The translations under genes and the position numbers were made by a program. Below are positions 5,876 to 9,727 of a stretch of 9,727 nucleotides of DNA, piece after piece. The notes beneath the pieces are model-generated. The model was not told where the DNA came from. It ran no database searches and saw nothing but the letters and a program-made list of their open reading frames with translations. The stretch is from an uncultured bacterium. Its GTDB lineage: Bacteria; Patescibacteriota; Minisyncoccia; Phycocordibacterales; GWA1-40-21. The stretch is from positions 1-9,727 of the forward strand of contig CAIPUJ010000059.1 of assembly GCA_903868205.1 (NCBI GenBank), in the 5' to 3' direction. Numbering within the stretch: position 1 is the stretch's first letter; each line of letters begins with the position of its first letter.

Positions 5876-7936
5876 ATGACCAATAAAAAAGAAGAAAAAA
5901 AGGGTAGCTATGATGCTAGTTCCATTCAGGTTCTTGAGGGTCTAGAGCCGGTCAGAAAGAGGCCTGGTATGTATATTGGTACTACTGGACCAGATGGTTT
6001 AAATCACCTTGTTACTGAAATCTTTGATAACTCTCGTGATGAGGCCATGGGTGCTTTTGCTAATCGTATTGAGGTTGCTCTTTTGCCAGACAATATGGTT
6101 CGTGTTACGGACAACGGAAGAGGTATTCCTGTAGACATACACAAGCACACTAAGGTTTCTGCTTTAGAAACAATTATGACTGTTCTCCATGCCGGAGGAA
6201 AATTCGGAGGAGAAGGATACAAAGTTTCTGGAGGTTTACATGGAGTGGGGGCTTCTGTTGTGAATGCTCTTTCTATATACATGAAAGTTCTTGTTCATAG
6301 AGATGGTGGTATTTATTATCAAGAATATTCTCAAGGAAAGAAAAAGGCTGCTGTTAAGAAGATCGGTAAATCAGATTTACATGGTACTGCTGTTATTTTT
6401 AAACCAGATGCAGAAATTTTTAAAGAAGGAATAGAATTTGATTTCGAAAGAATTGTTTCTCACATGAGACAACAAGCATATCTTGTTAAAGGTCTTAAAA
6501 TTACTGTCATTGATGCCAGAGATTCAAAAGTAGATTTTACGGAAATAGAATCTTTGTTCTTGCAAGATTTAGGTATAGAAGCAATGTCTCACTCTTTCTA
6601 TTTTGAAGGAGGACTTTTATCTTTTGTAAAATTCTATAATCAATTTCAAAAACCAATTCATAGAAATGTTTTTTATATTGAAAAGAAAACAGAAACAGTA
6701 GAATCTGTAGAAGTGTCACTCCAGTATGTAGATGATATTTCTTCTAGAATAATGCCTTTTGCAAATAATATTTATAACCCAGAGGGAGGTACTCATGTTA
6801 CTGGTTTTAAAGCTGCACTTACAAGAGCTCTGAATGCGTATTCTAAGAAAAATAATTTAGTAAAAGAAAGTGAGGATAGTTTCTCAGGAGATGATGTACT
6901 TGAAGGTTTGACGGCTGTAGTTTCTGTGAAGCTTAGAGAGATACAATTCGAAGGTCAAACAAAAGCCAAGCTTGGTTCTGTAGAGGCTAGAAGCGCTGTA
7001 GAAGAGGTCTTTGGTGCGGCTTTCAATGGTTTTCTTGAAGAGAATCCAGATGATGCTAAAGCTATCATTTCGAAGGTTATTTTGGCCCTTAGAGCGAGAA
7101 AAGCAGCCAAGGCAGCTAAAGACTCAATATTGAGAAAGGGCGCCCTAGAAGGTATGACATTGCCTGGTAAACTTGCTGATTGTCAGAGTAATGATGCTTC
7201 AGTGTCAGAACTTATTATTGTGGAGGGAGATTCTGCGGGGGGTACAGCAAAGATGGGTCGTGATAGAAAGACTCAAGCTATTTTGCCACTCAGGGGTAAA
7301 ATTCTAAACATCGAAAGAGCAAGACTTGATAGAATGCTTGGATCAGAACAAATTACTAATTTAGTAGTTGCTCTCGGTACTGCTATTGGAGATACATTTA
7401 ATATTGAAAAATTAAGATATCATAAAATAATTATTGCTACCGATGCGGACGTCGATGGTGCTCACATCAGAACTCTCTTGCTTACATTATTCTATAGATA
7501 TTTCAAACCACTTATAGATGGAGGATTTATTTGTATCGCACAACCACCACTTTATAAAGTAAAAGTAGGAAAGGAAGTTCATTATTTCTATACCGAAGAA
7601 GAAAAAACTGCTTTCTTCAAGAAAGAAAAAATTTCTGATGCAGAAACTGAAGAAACAGAAGAGGAAGTTGTCGCTGAAGGTGAAGAAAATACAAATGAAA
7701 AAGAAGAAAAGAAATCTCCAAAAGTTTCTGTGCAGAGATATAAGGGTCTTGGAGAAATGAACTCAGAAGAGCTATGGGAAACTACTATGGATCCTACAAG
7801 AAGAATGATGAAGAGAGTAAGTATCAAAGACGCTCAGGAAGCAGATAAAGTATTCGATATGCTTATGGGAACAGATGTTCCTGCAAGAAAGGCTTTTATA
7901 CAGTCAAATGCGAAGTTGGCGAATATTGATATTTAG
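5876..7936 (+). CDS. gyrB: DNA gyrase subunit B
   Basis: This is the ATPase subunit of type IIA topoisomerase, which with GyrA introduces negative supercoils. The GHKL ATPase domain shows E48-x2-D51-N52-S53, D79-N-G-R-G-I-P85 and K116 followed by SGGLHGVG (118-125). The transducer domain carries Q361-T-K363. The TOPRIM domain has E450-G-D-S-A-G-G456 and D523-A-D-V-D-G528, the metal-binding set, followed by QPPLYKV. The tail has Q620-R-Y-K-G-L-G-E-M-N and ends with NAKLANIDI, as GyrB proteins usually do. An acidic low-complexity stretch (about 573-613, mostly Glu) is inserted before the QRYKGLG motif. Without GyrA or ParC nearby, ParE is not strictly excluded, but the tail favours GyrB. Start ATG 5876 has no Shine-Dalgarno, and the leader carries a terminator-like hairpin. 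Confidence 0.96.
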   Translation: MTNKKEEKKGSYDASSIQVLEGLEPVRKRPGMYIGTTGPDGLNHLVTEIFDNSRDEAMGAFANRIEVALLPDNMVRVTDNGRGIPVDIHKHTKVSALETIMTVLHAGGKFGGEGYKVSGGLHGVGASVVNALSIYMKVLVHRDGGIYYQEYSQGKKKAAVKKIGKSDLHGTAVIFKPDAEIFKEGIEFDFERIVSHMRQQAYLVKGLKITVIDARDSKVDFTEIESLFLQDLGIEAMSHSFYFEGGLLSFVKFYNQFQKPIHRNVFYIEKKTETVESVEVSLQYVDDISSRIMPFANNIYNPEGGTHVTGFKAALTRALNAYSKKNNLVKESEDSFSGDDVLEGLTAVVSVKLREIQFEGQTKAKLGSVEARSAVEEVFGAAFNGFLEENPDDAKAIISKVILALRARKAAKAAKDSILRKGALEGMTLPGKLADCQSNDASVSELIIVEGDSAGGTAKMGRDRKTQAILPLRGKILNIERARLDRMLGSEQITNLVVALGTAIGDTFNIEKLRYHKIIIATDADVDGAHIRTLLLTLFYRYFKPLIDGGFICIAQPPLYKVKVGKEVHYFYTEEEKTAFFKKEKISDAETEETEEEVVAEGEENTNEKEEKKSPKVSVQRYKGLGEMNSEELWETTMDPTRRMMKRVSIKDAQEADKVFDMLMGTDVPARKAFIQSNAKLANIDI

Positions 7937-7960
7937 TGGAAATATTATTAATTTAATAAA

Positions 7961-8452
7961 ATGATTACGCATACAGAACATGGTGTCGATACAAATAAAA
8001 CGAAACAGAGTCCGATTGTTATTTTGGGCCTAGTATTTTTTGCCCTGGTTACTTTGGGGGTTGTTATTTTAAATAATTGGCAGGATTTTCCTAATGTATT
8101 ATTAAAAAGTTCTGTTTTTTGGTTTATCTTTACTGAGATAATCGCTCTTGTTATTCTTAAGATTAAGGCAAAAAATTTTAAAAAATCAATAAGAATAATT
8201 ATTGCAACAATACCAATAATCGTATTGATTGTGACTTATATTATTTTTAATTCTATTTATTACGTTACACTTCCTTGTTCAGAGTGTGGTAAAGATAAAA
8301 ATTTAGATGACTGTTATTTTAATTTAGATAAAGCAAACAGTCGTGGTTTGGTAAACATACCCTCTAGTACTGTTAAGAATGTCTTAAAAACTATTCATAC
8401 AGGCCCCACAGCTAATGCTGGTTATGTTGATTGTAGATACGTACTGAAATAA
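7961..8452 (+). CDS. Hypothetical three-helix membrane protein with Cys-containing C-terminal domain
   Basis: I do not recognise the family. The 163 residues have a polar N-terminus (1-17) and three hydrophobic helices at about 18-37, 52-68 and 77-98. The lysine-rich loop between helices 2 and 3 (KIKAKNFKK) predicts the N-terminus inside and the C-terminus outside. The outer tail of about 63 residues has four cysteines, C106-x2-C109, C118 and C158, suggesting two disulfides or a metal site. The gene starts 24 bp after gyrB and has no Shine-Dalgarno, so it may ride on the gyrB transcript. Codon use is AT-rich like its neighbours. The next gene encodes a protein of the same overall plan (three helices, then an outside domain), though the two sequences are not obviously related. 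Confidence 0.75.
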   Translation: MITHTEHGVDTNKTKQSPIVILGLVFFALVTLGVVILNNWQDFPNVLLKSSVFWFIFTEIIALVILKIKAKNFKKSIRIIIATIPIIVLIVTYIIFNSIYYVTLPCSECGKDKNLDDCYFNLDKANSRGLVNIPSSTVKNVLKTIHTGPTANAGYVDCRYVLK

Positions 8453-8514
8453 ATTAGTCATTTAATAAAGAAAAAACTCCAGGATATTTAAACTATAAAA
8501 ATGACGGTACCCAC

Positions 8515-8523
8515 TGATATAAT
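8515..8523 (+). promoter_or_regulatory. Extended -10 element in the 8453-8610 spacer
   Basis: TGATATAAT fits TG-N-TATAAT exactly and has no clear -35. It overlaps the left arm of the 8520-8558 hairpin. A transcript would begin near 8530 and lead toward the gene at 8611 with an 80-nt leader, in addition to the leaderless start there. Confidence 0.4.
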
Positions 8524-8558
8524 AGCCCTATTAAGTCTAGTGTTAGATTAGGCTATTA
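8520..8558. repeat. Inverted repeat (possible operator or RNA hairpin)
   Basis: TAATAGCCCTA (8520-8530) and TAGGCTATTA (8549-8558) pair over 10 bp with one bulged C. Inside, TCTA (8536-8539) pairs with TAGA (8544-8547) around GTGT. No T-run follows, so it does not look like an intrinsic terminator. The left arm overlaps the extended -10 at 8515-8523, which fits an operator as well as a hairpin. Confidence 0.5.
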
Positions 8559-8593
8559 ATAATTGAACTTGTCTTTTTGTTTAAATATTTAAG

Positions 8594-8616
8594 TGATATA
8601 CTTTCTGTATATGAAA
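8594..8616 (+). promoter_or_regulatory. Leaderless promoter/start module, copy 1
   Basis: TGATATACT (8594-8602) is an extended -10 that ends 8 nt before ATG 8611, so the transcript would have a leader of only about 2 nt. The dyad ATATAC-N5-GTATAT (8596-8612) spans the -10 and the start codon and could be an operator. The 23-bp block matches the block at 9694-9716 at all but one position. Confidence 0.6.
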
Positions 8617-9597
8617 TTTCAACTAAAAGATTTTAATATCTTATTATTACTTGGTGTAATATTATTAGTAATGTTTGGTGTGTCAATTAATTTTGTTACT
8701 ATTGCTAATTCAACTTATTATGACCAGTTACTTAATAATACACTAGGTATAGTATTTTATGTTTTATCATTAATATTAATACTAAAAACTTTCAAGGAGC
8801 AATTCTCTTTTGCAAAATTTTTATATGTAATATTATCTATACCAGCGATAATACTTACGTTATTAAGTGTTATTAATGTTTTAGGTTATATAAAACCGTC
8901 ATCGAACCTTATAAAAACGGCTCTTCCGAACAAGGAAATTAATTCAAAAGATAACCAAAAACAGGTAAAGGATACTGACAAAACAAAAAATGATTCAGAA
9001 AAATCACAGTACTTACCAATAATACAAAAAGACCCCCAATTAATACAAACTGGTGATACGGTTCGTTTTACTTGGAAAAAATGTGATTTACTGCCAAACA
9101 ACACAACGATACAAATGCTTCCTTATTATCCAGAAAATAATACTGAAAAAATTCCTAGCATTTTAATCGGAGATGATATTCAAAACACAAGCACGTTTGA
9201 TTGGAAAATACCGACAACAATAAAAACTAGTGAGTATCAAATTTGGTTGGTTAACGGTTGTGAAGTCACTTACTTAGAAAAGACAATAAGGATAGAACAG
9301 ACAGCTTCACCTTTTTTAATTATTTCAGAACCACGTGATAGTTGTACTATTAAATCTGGTATAAATAATAATATAACCTGGGTTTCTAATTCAAACTCAA
9401 ATATAGATATCGGGTACCGCTCTACTTTAATTGGTGAACAAAAGAATATTTATTGGATTACAAAAAATACGCAAAATAATGGTACTTATAAATGGGCAAC
9501 ACCAGAAAACCTTTCTGGAAGTGGATGGACAGAAATTATTATTAGAGACGTTATTAGTGGTGAGGAAGTTACAAGCGGGGCATTTTTGATTGACTAG
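8611..9597 (+). CDS. Membrane protein with three N-terminal helices and two Kre9/KNH-like Ig-type repeats
   Basis: This is a 328-residue envelope protein of unknown specific role. Hydrophobic helices lie at about 8-30, 45-60 and 67-93. The KTFKEQFSFAK loop between helices 2 and 3 suggests the cytoplasmic side, which places the rest outside. A charged, Lys/Asp/Asn-rich linker (about 97-137) leads to two beta-rich repeats. Repeat 1 (about 141-230) has FTWKKC and FDWKIP; repeat 2 (about 238-327) has ITWVSN and NNGTYKWATP before a GWTEIIIRD strand. The G-x-Y-x-W-x-x-P pattern is characteristic of the Kre9/KNH N-terminal-type Ig-like fold (PF10342) common in surface proteins. C158 and C217 in repeat 1 could form a disulfide. 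The frame extends upstream to GTG 8593, but that codon lies inside the -10 region, so ATG 8611 is preferred. Confidence 0.8.
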   Translation: MKFQLKDFNILLLLGVILLVMFGVSINFVTIANSTYYDQLLNNTLGIVFYVLSLILILKTFKEQFSFAKFLYVILSIPAIILTLLSVINVLGYIKPSSNLIKTALPNKEINSKDNQKQVKDTDKTKNDSEKSQYLPIIQKDPQLIQTGDTVRFTWKKCDLLPNNTTIQMLPYYPENNTEKIPSILIGDDIQNTSTFDWKIPTTIKTSEYQIWLVNGCEVTYLEKTIRIEQTASPFLIISEPRDSCTIKSGINNNITWVSNSNSNIDIGYRSTLIGEQKNIYWITKNTQNNGTYKWATPENLSGSGWTEIIIRDVISGEEVTSGAFLID

Positions 9598-9640
9598 TAT
9601 TTAATATTTTTAGGCAATCCTTTATATTTCCCCACTGCAA

Positions 9641-9670
9641 AGTTCTGAACTTGTCCACTAGATGGAGTTC
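9641..9670. repeat. AGTTC/GAACT inverted-repeat cluster
   Basis: AGTTC (9641-9645) and GAACT (9647-9651) form a palindrome around one T, and a second AGTTC follows at 9665-9669. GAACT...CCA can also pair with TGG...AGTTC across CTAGA. The decamer TGAACTTGTC at 9646-9655 also occurs at 8564-8573, upstream of the other leaderless gene. It could be a regulator-binding region or the remnant of a dispersed repeat. Confidence 0.35.
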
Positions 9671-9693
9671 TCTATATACATTACATATAACTT

Positions 9694-9716
9694 TGATATA
9701 CTTTTTGTATATGAAA
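9694..9716 (+). promoter_or_regulatory. Leaderless promoter/start module, copy 2
   Basis: TGATATACT (9694-9702), then 8 nt, then ATG 9711. The arrangement, spacing and ATATAC-N5-GTATAT dyad are the same as in copy 1; only the twelfth base differs (T instead of C). It supports a start codon for the gene entering the right edge. Confidence 0.6.
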
Positions 9717-9727
9717 AAAATATTTAA
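9711..9727 (+). CDS. Start of a gene cut by the right edge
   Basis: Only ATG and four further codons are present (M-K-K-I-F, then two bases). The call rests on the promoter/start module directly in front, which matches the one before the 8611 gene. A lysine-rich start followed by hydrophobic residues would fit a membrane or exported protein, possibly related to that gene, but the sequence is too short to judge. Confidence 0.45.

Noticed and set aside
8501..8551. 16-codon ORF starting at ATG 8501
   Set aside because: It is very short, has no Shine-Dalgarno, and overlaps the extended -10 and the palindrome. Nothing supports translation.
8593..8610. GTG start six codons upstream of the Kre9-like protein
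   Set aside because: The GTG falls within the extended -10 element. ATG 8611 has the same context as ATG 9711, so the GTG is unlikely to be transcribed or used.

Overview
The window is AT-rich bacterial DNA using the standard code (TGA ends pheT and no in-frame TGA is seen elsewhere). The gene content suggests a small-genome member of the Candidate Phyla Radiation (Patescibacteria, Parcubacteria-like). The grounds are a PheS and PheT that have both lost their N-terminal tRNA-binding domains, few Shine-Dalgarno sites, start codons sitting directly behind -10 boxes, and a membrane protein with Kre9/KNH-like Ig repeats. The lineage is inferred from these features; no rRNA or marker-gene comparison was possible.

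Layout. Positions 1-1786 hold a minus-strand pair: a processive-type family 2 glycosyltransferase (515-1786) and, 5 bp behind it, a membrane-anchored thioredoxin-like protein that runs off the left edge. A 73-bp divergent region then leads into the plus-strand genes pheS (1860-2612) and pheT (2615-4993), the two subunits of phenylalanyl-tRNA synthetase. Next come a 116-bp MITE-like repeat with perfect 9-bp terminal inverted repeats (5036-5151) and a small cytoplasmic C39-like cysteine peptidase (5180-5752). A promoter plus a terminator-like hairpin precede gyrB (5876-7936). Last are two membrane proteins with extracytoplasmic C-terminal domains (7961-8452 and 8611-9597), and the first codons of another gene at the right edge (9711 on).

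The most striking feature is in PheT. A complete NlpC/P60 cysteine-peptidase domain with apparent Cys-His-His catalytic residues is spliced in frame into the B5 domain (about residues 337-482). PheT also lacks the usual EMAP/OB tRNA-binding domain, and PheS lacks its coiled-coil arm, so the total length of PheT (792 aa) looks normal only because a loss and a gain cancel out. A second papain-fold candidate, the C39-like protein, lies directly downstream.

Other points to follow are a near-identical promoter/start module with an internal dyad in front of the last two genes, a 60-nt promoter-plus-terminator unit upstream of gyrB, and a hairpin-bearing spacer at 8453-8610. PheRS and gyrase are housekeeping functions. 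The glycosyltransferase pair and the two terminal membrane proteins look like envelope or accessory functions. No tRNA, rRNA, CRISPR array, transposase gene or phage gene was seen.
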